From NCBI GenBank assembly GCA_920105625.2, contig CAKKTE020000144.1:229001-293000 (forward strand): a stretch of DNA of 64,000 nt. The letters are read 5' to 3'. This document shows, one piece after another, positions 13,819 to 24,870 of the stretch. Source of the DNA: Clusia tigrina (taxonomy: Eukaryota; Arthropoda; Insecta; Diptera; Clusiidae). Within the stretch, counting starts at the first letter, position 1. Each line of letters opens with the position of its first letter. The notes beneath the pieces were generated by a model. The model worked only from the letters and a program-made list of their open reading frames with translations. It was not told the DNA's origin and did no database searches. A program made the position numbers and the translations under genes.

Positions 13819-14741
13819 TCACACGAAGCGGAAAAAAAACACACTGATCTAGAGACGCCCCCAACGAAGCGGGTAGCTACACCAGTTGGGAAAAAGGTCA
13901 CCAACCGGCACCACCCCGAAGTCACGGAGAAAAAGGGGCGAGAAATCTCCGCGGCCAAAAAAAGTGAGGACACACATGCGCAACCAAACAAGGAACAGGA
14001 ATGGACAAAAGTCCAACACAAGAAGCAGAGGTTCCGACCAAGAACGGACGCGCTGATAATCACAGCTACGTCCGGACAAACGTATGCGGAGATCCTTCGG
14101 ACCATTAAGGGGAATGGTGCGCTGAAGGAACTCGGTGAAAACGTGAAGGCGGTGCGGCGCACAGCAAATAACGAGCTGCTGCTTGAACTGAAGCGAGCCC
14201 CGGAAAGTAGCGCCGCGATGTACCAAGTTGCAGTGGTGGGCATCTTGGGCGAGAAGGCTAAAGTCATGGCGAAGACTCGCTCCATAACGATTCAGCTAAG
14301 GGATCTCGATGAGGTCACAACAGTATCGGAAGTGTGCGACGCATTGCATAAGCAGTGCGACATAAAACGTCCGGACGAGATTTCAGTTCGCAGTTTGCGA
14401 AGGAGCCACCATGGTACGCAGACAGCCTACGTCTGCCTGTCGGACGACGATGCAGCAAAGGTGCTGAAGGTGCAGCGGATACGCATCGGCTGGGTTTGTG
14501 CCGAGTACGCGAGAGCATTTCTCCCTCAAGATGCTTCAAATGCTGGGGCCACAACCACCTAGCACGTAATTGCAAGGAGACGGTAGACCGCAGCAACCAA
14601 TGTAGAAAATGTGGTGAAGAAGGACACCTAGCGGCGGCATGCACCAACAAAGAAAAATGTGCGCTATGCAAAGGAGGTCACGCAGCTGGCAGCTCCCGCT
14701 GTATGGCACGTCAAAAGGCGGTGCAGAGAGGTGGGCGATGA
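13819..14741 (+). pseudogene. R1-clade ORF1 (gag-like RNA-binding protein), frameshifted
   Basis: Translation is open from a stop at 13816-13818 with no ATG, so the N-terminus is missing. Motifs typical of R1-clade ORF1 follow: a basic stretch, EWTKVQ, then ITATSGQTYAEILRTIK and a conserved central domain (about 14041-14500). One frameshift near 14500-14520 moves the frame. Three zinc knuckles are then encoded: CFKCWGHNHLARNC, CRKCGEEGHLAAAC and CALCKGGHAAGSSRC (about 14530-14700). ORF1 ends with TGA at 14739-14741, overlapping the ORF2 ATG as ATGA. About 305 codons remain, fewer than the usual 400 or more. The protein would coat element RNA in the retrotransposition particle. Confidence 0.8.
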
Positions 14742-17714
14742 AAATCGTACAACTCAATCTTAACCACTGCGTTGCGGCGCAGGACTTGTTGCGGCAAACC
14801 GTTTACGAGGGGCAATTCGACCTTGCCATCATAAGCGAACAGCACCACAACGTGAGAGGATGTCACTGGACACCGGACGCGAGCAGCAAAGCGGCGTTAT
14901 GGACGCTCGGAAGTAGGATGCACCAAAACAAACCGAATGCACCCAACTCTGGTTTCACCTGGATAAAGCTCGACGGAATATATTTTTTCTCGTGCTACGC
15001 TCCGCCGAGTATGGACATAGCGCTTTTTGAACGAATGCTGACGAAACTGGTCGCAGAAGCGAGAGGTAAAACTCCAGCACTTATCGCGGGAGACTTTAAT
15101 GCCTGGTCAACAACATGGGGCAGCAGGAGCACAAACCGCAGGAGCAGAATGCTGATAGAGTGTCTTGCCACGTTGGATGTTGAACTCCTAAACAATGGGC
15201 AACATACATTTGAGGCAGGGGCGAAACGGTCTGCGGTGGATCTTACCTTCGCTCACAACTCGATCGCGCGCACTGCCACATGGAGCATTGGGGATTTCCA
15301 CACTTATAGCGACCATAGAGCTATCGTAATCGAGCTGAGGCACAACATGCAGCCGTCCCGAGTAATTAAAGTGCAAACAAAAGGTTGGAGACAACATGCA
15401 TTTGATGCTGAAGTCTTTCAACTGGTGTGGGGTGAGGGAGAGACCTCGGATGATGGAGCCACAAACATGGCCGCGGACATTAGACGCCGGCTAAGCGCTG
15501 CATGCGACGCCGCCATGCCTAGAAGGACGAGCGTGCCATCCAGGAAGCCGGTTTACTGGTGGACTGAGGAAATCGCTGAGCTCAGAAGACGCTGTAAGAG
15601 TGCGCGCAGAAAGGCGCAGCGCGCACGGCCCCGGTCCCACCTTATATGGCAACCACTATGGGCCGCCTACAAAGACTGCCGGCAGCAGCTCAAGAAAGCC
15701 ATCCGCAGCAGCAAGGAGGCCTGTTTCAAGGAACTGAGGGATAGCGCGGATATCGATCCCTGGGGTAAAGCGTATAAGGTGGTGATGAGCAGAGTCAAAG
15801 GACCGAGACCACCGCAACCCACCGATGCCGCGATCATGCGCAACGTGGTAACAACACTCTTTCCCCCACAGGGGGAACGGGTCCACCACTATCACGGTGA
15901 CAGTGGACGAAGTGCTGTTGACGCTTCGGAAAGTGTCCGACAGCACGACTCCTGGGTTGGATGGTATTCCCAACGTTGCGATGAAGTCGGCCATAAGGGC
16001 GGATCCCGACACATTTGCGAGAATGTACACCGCATGCCTCAATGAAGGCATATTTCCTGAGTTCTGGAAACAGCAAAGACTGGTGCTGCTATTGAAAGCT
16101 GGAAAGCAGCCTGACCAGCCATCCGCGTATCGCCCATTATGTATGCTCGACTCCCTGGGTAAAGTGTTGGAGAGCATCATTGTTCAGCGACTGCACGAAA
16201 CGCTCGAGGGGCCTAGGGGCCTATCCCCGCGGCAATTCGGATTCCGCCAGGGCAAGTCTACTGTTCACGCGATTCAGATGGTAATGAACATTGCACGTGA
16301 TGCGACGAGCGGAGAAAGGTGGAAAGGTGGCGACAAGAAATACTGCGCAGTGGTAACTCTTGATGTCAAAAATGCGTTCAATTCGGCGAGCTGGTATCGA
16401 ATACTGCAGGCGCTGAGTGACTTCAATATACCATGCTACTTGCAGCGAATTATTGCGGACTACTTCGAGGGTAGAGTGCTTCTCTACGACACTGACGACG
16501 GTGTAAAGCGTCACAAGGTCTCCCATAGCGTCCCACAAGGCTCGGTGTTAGGACCAACATTGTGGAATGTGATGTACAATGGCGTTCTGACGATGGATCT
16601 CCCAAACGGTACGACGATGGTTGGCTAAGCAGATGACGTCGCACTGGTGGTAGTGGCGAAGGATATTGCCACACTAGAGATGCGGTGTAGCGATGCGGTG
16701 TCAAAAGTCACGAGGTGGCTGGAGTGTGCAGACCTTGAATTGGCAGCGCAAAAAACGGAGCCGGTCCTCCTGACCACACGGAAAAAACTGGAGACTTTCT
16801 CGTTCATGGTTGGTCACCACGAGATAGTATCACGGCCATATCTGCGGTATCTGGGCGTGCTTATTGATGCCCGGATGTCTTTCAAGGAGCATCTGCTAGC
16901 GGTCAGTGAAAAGGCCGCTAAGGTAAACGGCGCGCTCTCACGCATCATGTCGAACATCGGAGGACCACGCTACAGCAGAAGGAAGCTTCTACCAAGGGTC
17001 ACGAGCTCCATACTGCTGTATGCTGCGACGGAGAAGGCGTCATATTTCGCTGGCATCCGGGCAACGTATTGCTACAGTGAATTGAGAGTGGCTAGTGCAT
17101 TCCGCACGGTTTCGGATGATGCTATCTTAGTGATTGCTGCTATGCCACCAGTGGACATCCTGACCTCTGAATGCCAACGCACGTTTACTGCAGGCGCACA
17201 TGCATCTAAAGTGGATGCACGTCATCGGAGCAACATGATCTGGCAGCGACGCTGGGAGAGAGCCGATAAGGGAAGATGGACATTCGCCATGATACCAAAT
17301 ATCACCGCCTGGATAAGTCGCAAACATGGAGAGGTGGACTTTTACACCACCCAGTTGCTCAGCGGACATGGCTGCTTCAAGCAATACCTCCACCGCTTCA
17401 AGTATGAGGAGGACCCGTTCTGTCCCAGTTGTCCACACGAAATCGAAGACGCGCGGCATGTCCTAATGCACTGTCCCCGTTTTTGCCACGTACGAGCTGA
17501 GGTGATGGAAGCCTTTGGAGAGATTCCAACCGTGGAGAACATTGTGGCACACATCTGTGAGACACCATCCAAATGGCGAGCCTTTCAAGATGCAGCGGCG
17601 AAGATCATGATTGAGCTTCGCCGCATTGAGCGAGGGAGAAACGCTGACCGCGCAAGGTTGCGCGATGCGATCGTGAACAGTAGCGAATCCTCTGCAACAA
17701 GGACGGATGGTTGA
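14738..17714 (+). pseudogene. R1-clade ORF2 (APE-type endonuclease, reverse transcriptase), broken
   Basis: The ATG at 14738 overlaps the ORF1 stop (ATGA), the arrangement used for termination-reinitiation in this clade. Endonuclease motifs appear in order: QLNLNHC, ISEQ, AGDFNAW (about 15090-15110), SAVDLTF and SDHRAI (about 15310-15325). The RT follows with TPGLDGIPN, FGFRQGKST, VTLDVKNAFNSASW (motif A) and PQGSVLGP. There is a frameshift near 15880-15895. A stop codon TAA (16627-16629) replaces the first residue of the YADD catalytic box; ADD remains. Downstream are RYLGVLID and a C-terminal CPSCPHEIEDARHVLMHC finger, ending at 17714. No RNase H is present. The enzyme nicks its target and reverse transcribes in place; this copy cannot make it. 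Confidence 0.88.
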
Positions 17715-17901
17715 CTAAGACCAACGACTGACGGTTGAGCAATTATGCTCTGACAGCCTCTCGACGGAATACCTGACGGTGGGCTCCGGGGGGATCCACC
17801 CGTACATTTGAGGAGATATTTAGTGGGTTAGAGTCTCACACTGACTCCGGCTTTAGACGCTTTTATTCCTCGTTAAAAAAAAAAAAAAAAAAAAAAAAAA
17901 A

Positions 17902-18290
17902 CACATATGCATACCGTAAACATGAAAGCAAGCATACAAACATTCGCACATGTAGTAAACACACACGCTCATATAGAACGCAAAAACCAGAATGTGTATC
18001 GACATATTTTGCCTTTGCATTGCCGAGCACACTTCGGGTTTTGGTCCAATAGGCAGCCACGGTTTTTTAACTCATTTCGCTGAGTGAAGAGAGCGATGTA
18101 ACGTCTTATAGTATATTGTCTTTGCTTGAAGCCAAAGACAATATACTATAAGACGTTACATTGCTCTCTTGAGTGAGAATCAACATATTGAAATTGCTGG
18201 CAACCACATTGGAATTCAGATCGGCAATTTCACGAAGCAGTCGTCAATATGTATCCATCGGCAGGCACATACATGGCTATTGTTGTATTG
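17902..18290. repeat. Dispersed repeat X, copy 1
   Basis: 17902 to about 18120 repeats at 20761 to about 20970 with high identity in the same orientation. About 18160-18285 matches, in reverse complement, 31439-31556 plus 33210-33250, the halves flanking the P-like element. Repeat X is thus seen three times in the window. It encodes nothing recognisable; a 65-68-codon open frame seen in both direct copies is antisense and without family features. It is likely a non-autonomous DNA transposon or older satellite-like repeat. Confidence 0.75.
18087..18170. repeat. Perfect-stem hairpin inside repeat X
   Basis: An arm of about 38 nt (18087-18124, AAGAGAGCGATGTAACG onward) is mirrored at 18133-18170 around an 8-nt loop, with about one mismatch. 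Copy 2 of repeat X at 20.95 kb carries only one arm and breaks into short direct repeats of a CTTGCTTCATGACGTCTT type at the same place. Confidence 0.8.
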
Positions 18291-20448
18291 CATTCGTATG
18301 AATAATTTAGTGTGTGAGTTTTTGTGTGTGCTCACAGCAGAAGCGACTAATTTGAAATCAAATTTTTATTTTCTGTTCTGTGTGGCTGGGGTAAAATACA
18401 CAAGAATGAATTTTCTGTATGGCAATGGTTTCTTATTCGGAAAGTGGGGCTGAAAACAAAGCATTTGTGGTTTTGCGTATAAGAAATATTTGCCATGTCA
18501 TGACGAAGCATAATGCGTGCATATTAGAATACTTGTCAATATAAAATAAATATGCATACATAGGATCTTTTATAAAGATCGAAGCGCAAGTGGTAAAGCG
18601 TTGGTCTATCAATTTTACGATGCCGGGTCCAAGTCCGCTGAGAAATATGTTTATTTTTATATTTTTTTAATTGTTCATCCTTTTTTTGAAAGCAAACTAA
18701 TAATTATTTTTATAAAAAATAATAAGAATAGTTTCTATTTTAGCATAAATTATCCAGTATTAAATAATTTTACTAAATCACATTAAACTGCTGCTGCTCT
18801 AGCAGATCATTACAGCAAAGAAATTTATATCTTCTAAAAATAGTCATAACGGTGTTTCTTAACTCCCATACATTAATTCATGTGCGCATGAAACTGTGTT
18901 AGTTTTGTACGATTTCAATACTTTTGTTTATGTTAGTTTTTTGATGCTTTTGCGCAATTCGTCTGACGAAGCTCATAAATTTCACAAAATCTAATCCAAT
19001 CAAACATTTCGTTCGTCAATGAATATGTGCAATTTTAGGAAGTTTTTGTTTTTTCGTATATGCTCTGTACATATATTAAATAAATTGTTTGATTGGATTT
19101 TATTGTTATGGTAGGAAAAGGAATCATTTTGCAGATGAATTAAAATTTTTTATATTTATTTTATAATACATTATTTACAAAATAAAAATTAACTTAAATT
19201 AATATAATTAAATGTATATTATTATAAAATATAAAAAACATGCAGTTGCATAGAACTTAGACAGAAAATAATTAAAAAATAGAACTAAAAAGAAGTCCCA
19301 AATATTATTCACGAATGTAGGTCAAAAGAGATAATTTCATTCAAATTATTTCCTATATAAGTGGATACACATCTAAAGACAACTTCACACGCACAAAGCA
19401 GTAAGAAGTTTTTGCACATTTTTATTAGTCTCCATAACTCCAAGTCTCCACGTCAAGGCGAGTGATGTAATGAGTGGCCGGTTGTAGTATTTCAAATGGC
19501 GTTTGTGCAAAAACATGCCAGCAAGTCGACTCGGGTAACCCCTGCACACCTCATGTAGACATTTTTTGAGGTAAATATCAAAAGTAATGGGCAAAAAGAC
19601 GCACCTTATATTAAAATATGTTTTACTAAACATTATTTATCCTAATATAATTTTAAAATTTCTGGATTTTTAAATACTTGAAATAATTTTCTATAGATTT
19701 TTGATTATAATAATTTTAGATTATGAAGTGGTTTATTATGCGTTGGAACACAATCATTGTTGAACTACATTTTTCCATAGGAAATAAATGTTTATGTATA
19801 GGTTATTGTATTGTATACGGTTTTATTTACAAAACTTTGTAAATCAATGTATAACAAGAACATATGCACTTAATACTAGATATTGAAGTTCATAAAATTT
19901 ACTTCAAACCTGGTTTAATTTGTAATAGAATGTGGTTATAGTATTTCAAGCTGATCTGACAAAGTAAAAAAAAATCGTTTAAAACCCTGATTTTGTTGAC
20001 TGTACCCTTAATCTAAAAATTACTTAGATAAATTTTCTGATGGAAGGGGCAATAAACGCACATATGAATATTAAAATACTAACACTAATTTTAGTAAAAT
20101 TGGTTTATTCTTTCTTCGGATAGATTCAAAAAATGTTTGATCACATGCTGCTAACGCGAAAATATGAAATATAAGATCGAAAGAGCAAATTGTGCTGATA
20201 TTTGTCCATACTGAAAATATTGACATATCTAAAACTTCATGACAAATTGAATTCTAATTCTCCTTCACTTTATATTTAAAGAATCCACACCGCACATCAT
20301 ACAACAAAAACGCCAATCCAGACAAAAATGCGCTTTATTTTCATTTCATTTCATTTTTTTTATGGCACAATTCGCTACCTGACAAATGATCAGAAGACAA
20401 ATATGTGCATACATACATACATATGTACATTCATCTGTATGCATGGAA
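18291..20448. other. AT-rich spacer, possible tRNA-derived relic
   Basis: No credible gene. At 18582-18593 there is a near-match to a pol III A box and at 18625-18636 a near-match to a B box (GGTCCAAGTCC), spaced as in a tRNA, but no full cloverleaf could be folded by eye. An 82-codon open frame on the minus strand (19385-19633) was not recognised. Confidence 0.4.
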
Positions 20449-20509
20449 AGTTAATCACATTGGTGTTATTAAAGTAAAAAAAATATTTTTTATTGGTGCT
20501 ATGCACCTT
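20449..20509 (-). repeat. Terminal fragment of the errantivirus LTR
   Basis: These 61 bp, read on the minus strand, match the last part of the errantivirus LTR in this window (38194-38254): AAGGTGCATAGCACCAAT, then A/T tracts, then CAATGTGATTAACT. The match stops abruptly at 20509. It is a truncated relic of an LTR of the same or a close family. Confidence 0.75.
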
Positions 20510-20760
20510 CTGGTGCAGCCATGAAGTTTTGCTGTGCAATTCGATGGTGGCTTTTTTGGGGATAAAACAATAAATTAAATAAATACATATTATTATTTAT
20601 TAATTTTAAACACCAATTTTTTCAAAAATTTACAATATAAATTTTAAAAATATTCCCATAATTAGTTATAATGCCTCGTCTTCGATTGCTATGATTGAAA
20701 TTCGTTTTCATTCCTATTCCAACAAATAAATAAATAACATTTTTGCATTCATATCCATCC

Positions 20761-21164
20761 ACACATATGCATGCCGTAAACATGAAAGCAAGCATACAAA
20801 CATTCGCACATGTAGTAAACACACACGCTCATATAGAACGCAAACACCAGAATGTGTATCGACCTGTTTTGCCTTTGCATTGCCGAGCACACTTCGGGTT
20901 TTGGTCCAATAGGCAGCCACGGTTTTTTAACTCATTTCGCTGAGTGAAGAGAGCAATGTAACGTCTTATCATGAATGAATAAAAACTCTTGCTTCATGAC
21001 GTCTTGCTTCATGACGTCTTATAGTATATGAACTCTTGCTTCATGACGTCTTATAGTATATTGTCTTTGCGCATAGTCAGCCACACAATTTTAACTCATT
21101 TCGCTGAGTGAAGAGAACGATGTAGTATCTTTGTAGTATATTGTATTTGCCAGCATGCAGCCAA
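20761..21164. repeat. Dispersed repeat X, copy 2
   Basis: Direct copy of 17902-18120 that includes sequence upstream of the point where the R1-clade element sits in copy 1. Here CCACACATATGC is uninterrupted. The part after 20970 contains short tandem repeats around TTGCTTCATGACGTCTTATAG and a partial second unit with CTCATTTCGCTGAGTGAAGAGA (21090-21120). Confidence 0.75.
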
Positions 21165-22883
21165 TATTTAACCAGCGGAGAAATTACGGTTGAAGTTAGA
21201 GAAAAGACCTTTGCTTGAGTATATCAGAATAAAATCTGAAAACTTCATTGAATAATCAGGGATATTTATCCGGTTCAATTCCATTGGACTTCCATTGCAT
21301 TTTCATTCGATTCCCAATGCATTTCCAATGTTCAATTGCAAATTCACAAAATTTCGGCTGATCTACGCAATATCGTATCCAGCCAAAGTATCACGGCAAC
21401 AAAATGTGGTCAGCGCACTCAGAGAAATTAGATCTGGGTGCGCTGGCCTTTCAAGATCGCTGGGCTAATGCACTCGCATTTGTTTGTCAGCTGTTATGAA
21501 TTTCTATGTTTGCCTTTGTTCACAATTTATTATATCTAAATACATTAGTTTGTGTGTCTCCCTTTCTTATGTCTAAATTCATTAGTGTGTGTGTCGTAAT
21601 TTGTATTAGCTTAAATATTACATACAAGATAAGTACGCTACAATAATAAACGATTAATAAGTTACACGTTCTGAGTTGATGTGCTACTTTTTATTTATCA
21701 TAATGGATTAAATGGATGGAAATTAGTAATATAAAAATATCAGAATGTATTTATGAGTCTCCAAAAAACTCAATATAATTACTATTGCAAATTTTTCAAA
21801 ATTTGTTCCATTAAATAATATCTAATTTTATAATATATCTATAATAAAAGCACTATTCCACCTCTGATTTTAATTTATTCACTTAATTTATGAAAATATG
21901 TAGTAAAAAATTATTAGAATCAGTAACACTTTTTTATAAAAAGTCCAAATGTATTTGTCCCTGGGTTCTCTTAGGAAAAAGCTGATCGCTAGTGGTCCCC
22001 GAGCACTTATCCACTTGTATCCGATTTCCCATTGATTTTGTTGTTGGATTGACGAAGTTATCTCTCTGTACTACTCGATGGCGATCTCTCTGAAAGTTTG
22101 TGCACTGTACGAGTTCCCTTTTCTTTTTTGGTGGTTCAAATTTAATTTAGCTGTGCATCATAATTCCGATTTTAGTTTTGCTTTTTATTTGGTTTGTAAG
22201 CGTTCAATTCCGTGTGGCCCTCTACAAAAACTTTTGTGTGATAATCCTGCATTTACCAGATATGATCGGTTGAATTTTGCCTTCATATTCTTTCAAAAAT
22301 TTCAATACGTACTGATTTTCTGCAATCGACTGAAATGCACGTATACATATGTGTGCGAGAATTATATATACATATATACATATATTGAAAATATCAAATA
22401 CGTATATAATTCATAGTGTTACTCGGCAAGCCGCCATTGAGCAAATTCTAACAGTGAGCCGAAGAAAGGCTGAATGCAATAAAAATGCAGATGTTTGAGT
22501 TGCCAGTTGGAAACCGATTAGTTTAATTCCCGAGCAGGGTTTTTATATGGTTTATTTGAATTACAAACTCGATAACAAATCTCGATTAATTTAATTGTTT
22601 ATTTTTAATCCCTTTCGCTTAAGTCTAACTCAAATTCCACTCAAATATAAAACAAACCAATTCACCAATGACCGCGCGCCAGGATTCTAATTACACTGCG
22701 CATGTCAAGTGTCATAGTGTTGCAGTGCAGCGGATGGGGGTGTCTTATATATTGGTATGGTTTGCATGTGTAGTTTGCGTAGGTAGTCTTTGTGCTACAC
22801 TACGTTTGTGCGCAATAGTGGCACATGCACTACACGACCGTAGTAGCTCCAGTAGTGGTTCTGTATTGGTGACTCCGGAACCA
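21165..22883 (-). repeat. Repeat Y (left copy), with decayed coding fragment
   Basis: Minus-strand counterpart of 36349-37552. Next to the Jockey tail it reads NTEPLLELLRS, is interrupted by the solo LTR, then resumes SIAENQYVLKFLKEYEGKIQPI before breaking. The remainder to 21165 is non-coding. The family is not recognised. Confidence 0.6.
22331..22834. mobile_element. Solo LTR, about 504 bp, with CGAC target duplication
   Basis: Relative to the right arm of the composite, the left arm carries an extra segment that begins TGAAATGCACG, ends GCACTACA and is bounded by CGAC on both sides (22327-22330 and 22835-22838). TG...CA ends with a 4-bp duplication are the signature of a Ty3/gypsy-type LTR left by LTR-LTR recombination. 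An AATAAA lies near 22477. The uninterrupted site is visible near 36394-36402. No internal element of this family was found in the window. Confidence 0.8.
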
Positions 22884-23040
22884 TTTTTTTTTTGCTTAAA
22901 AAGAATTAATTATTTATTGAATCTGCTTAAATATTAAGCCTAACAATAAGTATATCAAATTTTAAAACTAGTAGCAAAAAAGTAATTCTAACCCAAATTG
23001 AATTTGGCTATCAAAATTTCGCCTCTGCTTTGTTCTTCAT

Positions 23041-23350
23041 AAGGCCGGAAAGCCTCTTCCCTACAGGCGAGAACGGCTTATCGGTTTTGCGAGGGATTTA
23101 GTTAATGGATTCGGATAATTCTTCAGTTTTGCTATGCATTTCTGCTTTATAGACATTATTTCTGTGATAATTGTAGGCATTTTCAGGTCTTTGTAAAGGC
23201 CGGAAAGCCTCTTCCCTACAGGCGAGAACGGCTTATCGGTTTTGCGAGGGATTTAGTTAATGGATTCGGATAATTCTTCAGTTTTGCTATGCATTTCTGC
23301 TTTATAGACATTATTTCTGTGATAATTGTAGGCATTTTCAGGTCTTTGTT
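23041..23350. repeat. 155-bp perfect tandem duplication
   Basis: 23041-23195 and 23196-23350 appear identical by eye. The unit spans the last RT codons and start of the 3' UTR of the Jockey relic. The other copy of the element (about 36030-36200) has it once. Confidence 0.9.
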
Positions 23351-24565
23351 AATATTATCGTTACGCATGTACCATGGAGCACCTGTTATTAACCCAAGTA
23401 TCTTAGACTGAAACTTTTGAATTATGGAAGCGGATGCATTATAATAAATAACTGGACACGTACCAGGCTTCAAAGAGAATATTACGCGCTTACTTTTTTG
23501 CTCATTGACTTTTATAAGACACATTCCATTCTACCCTAAATAAGTGCTCTTGTAGTGCTCTCGACATCTTTATCGAACATTTATTGCAACTAAGTACGGC
23601 GGTATCATCAGCAAATGTTGAAATTAGTGGTCTTTCACTTATAGGAGTATCAGATGTAAATACTACATATAATGTAGAGCCTTGAACACTACCTCGGGGT
23701 ACACCGTCTTAAATTGAAACGTCTATTGAATAAGTAAGACTGAAGAATTTTATGAAAGCTTTTTGGAAGAAACTTTTTGATTTTGAACATCAGTCGTTGA
23801 TGCCATACCTTATCAAATGTTTGAACCACGTCAAGGAATATTGCAGAGCAAAACTCCCCAAGTTCAAATGCATTTCTTATTTCATTTGTAATTCGATTCA
23901 CTTGCTCAATAGTGCTGTGCTTTTCTCGAAAACCGAATTGATGTTCCGGTATTACGCTATGTTCATGAAGAAAAGCAGATAGTTTATTTAGTACGAGTTT
24001 CTCAAACAATTTGGAAAGGCACGGCAAGAAGGTCTATATGATGACGGCAGCGTCGCGTCTTTTCCAGGTTTAGCTATCATACATATCTGAGACTTCTTCC
24101 ATGCATTCGGATAGTAACCGATGTCCAAAAGAGCATTTACAGAGATATGCAAATGCAGAATCTGGTAACTGTGTTTGCATTTTCGGGGTAATATTATCGA
24201 ATCCAGGAGCTTTTTTGGATTCAGTTGTTGAATATGCTTTGCTATTTCAGGAAGGGAAGTGTTAATAGGCTGAGCAACCTCAGTACTGCAATGTAAGGCT
24301 GGCAATGCAAAGGAGTTTGTAGCCATATTCGGCTGGAACACGTTGCATAAATGTCATGCAAAGCAGAGTCGCTTTGAGCACATGCACTGTTCGGGTATCT
24401 TAGGGTTTTTACACCTTCAATACGAGGCTTGAAGTTTTTCGCTGCCTTCCAAAGGGAATACCTTTCGGTAGAATTTGGGATTACCTTCTTCGGGTAGTCT
24501 TGTAGGTTCTTATCCTCCTCGTTTGTAAGAGAATCCTTAATAGCCCTTTCGGCTGCTTTTAGATT

Positions 24566-24870
24566 GTGTTTAGAGATGGGTGAGCGGTGGGTCTGTCATT
24601 CTCGGCGGAGCCGTCCTTTCTGTGCTACAAGTTTTTATTTGGCTATTGGAACAGGCATTTTGTGGTGTTGCCACTACGGCTGCAGTCGCTAGCATGGAGT
24701 TAAAAATATAAATTTATATTGTGTTTAGAGATGGTTGAGCGATGGCTCTGTCATTCTCGGCGGAGCCGTCCTTTCTGTGCTACAAGTTTTTATTTGGCTA
24801 TTCGAACAGGCATTTTGTGGTGTTGCCACTACGGCTGCAGTCGCTAGCATGGAGTTAAAAATATAAATAT
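24566..24870. repeat. 155-bp diverged tandem duplication
   Basis: 24566-24720 and 24721 to about 24870 repeat each other with a handful of substitutions (GGTGAGCGGTGGGTC against GGTTGAGCGATGGCTC). The unit covers the endonuclease-RT linker of the Jockey relic. The right copy has a single version. Confidence 0.85.

Larger units (their letters stand above)
13819..17901 (+). mobile_element. R1-clade non-LTR retrotransposon (5'-incomplete, with poly(A) tail)
   Basis: The element runs from a gag-like ORF1 without a visible start, through ORF2 (endonuclease, reverse transcriptase, C-terminal CCHC), to a GC-richer 3' UTR and an A-tract at 17875-17901. It has no RNase H and carries three zinc knuckles in ORF1, which is the R1-clade plan (R1, RT, Waldo, TRAS, SART). 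Its coding part is markedly GC-richer than the AT-rich surroundings. Immediately after the tail comes ACACATATGC, which begins the homology with repeat X; the uninterrupted copy at 20.76 kb reads CCACACATATGC at the same point. Insertion at an ACAC tract matches the (ACAY)n preference known for Waldo elements. No 5' target duplication could be identified. Confidence 0.85.

Noticed and set aside
13758..14285. 175-codon minus-strand open frame
   Set aside because: It is antisense to the R1-clade ORF1, which has clear family motifs; the minus frame has none.
17863..18060. 65-codon frame found again at 20714-20920
   Set aside because: Conserved only because repeat X is duplicated; part is translated poly(T), with no family features.
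23041..24870. CRISPR-like or satellite array
   Set aside because: Only two units at each site without spacers, inside a retrotransposon relic.
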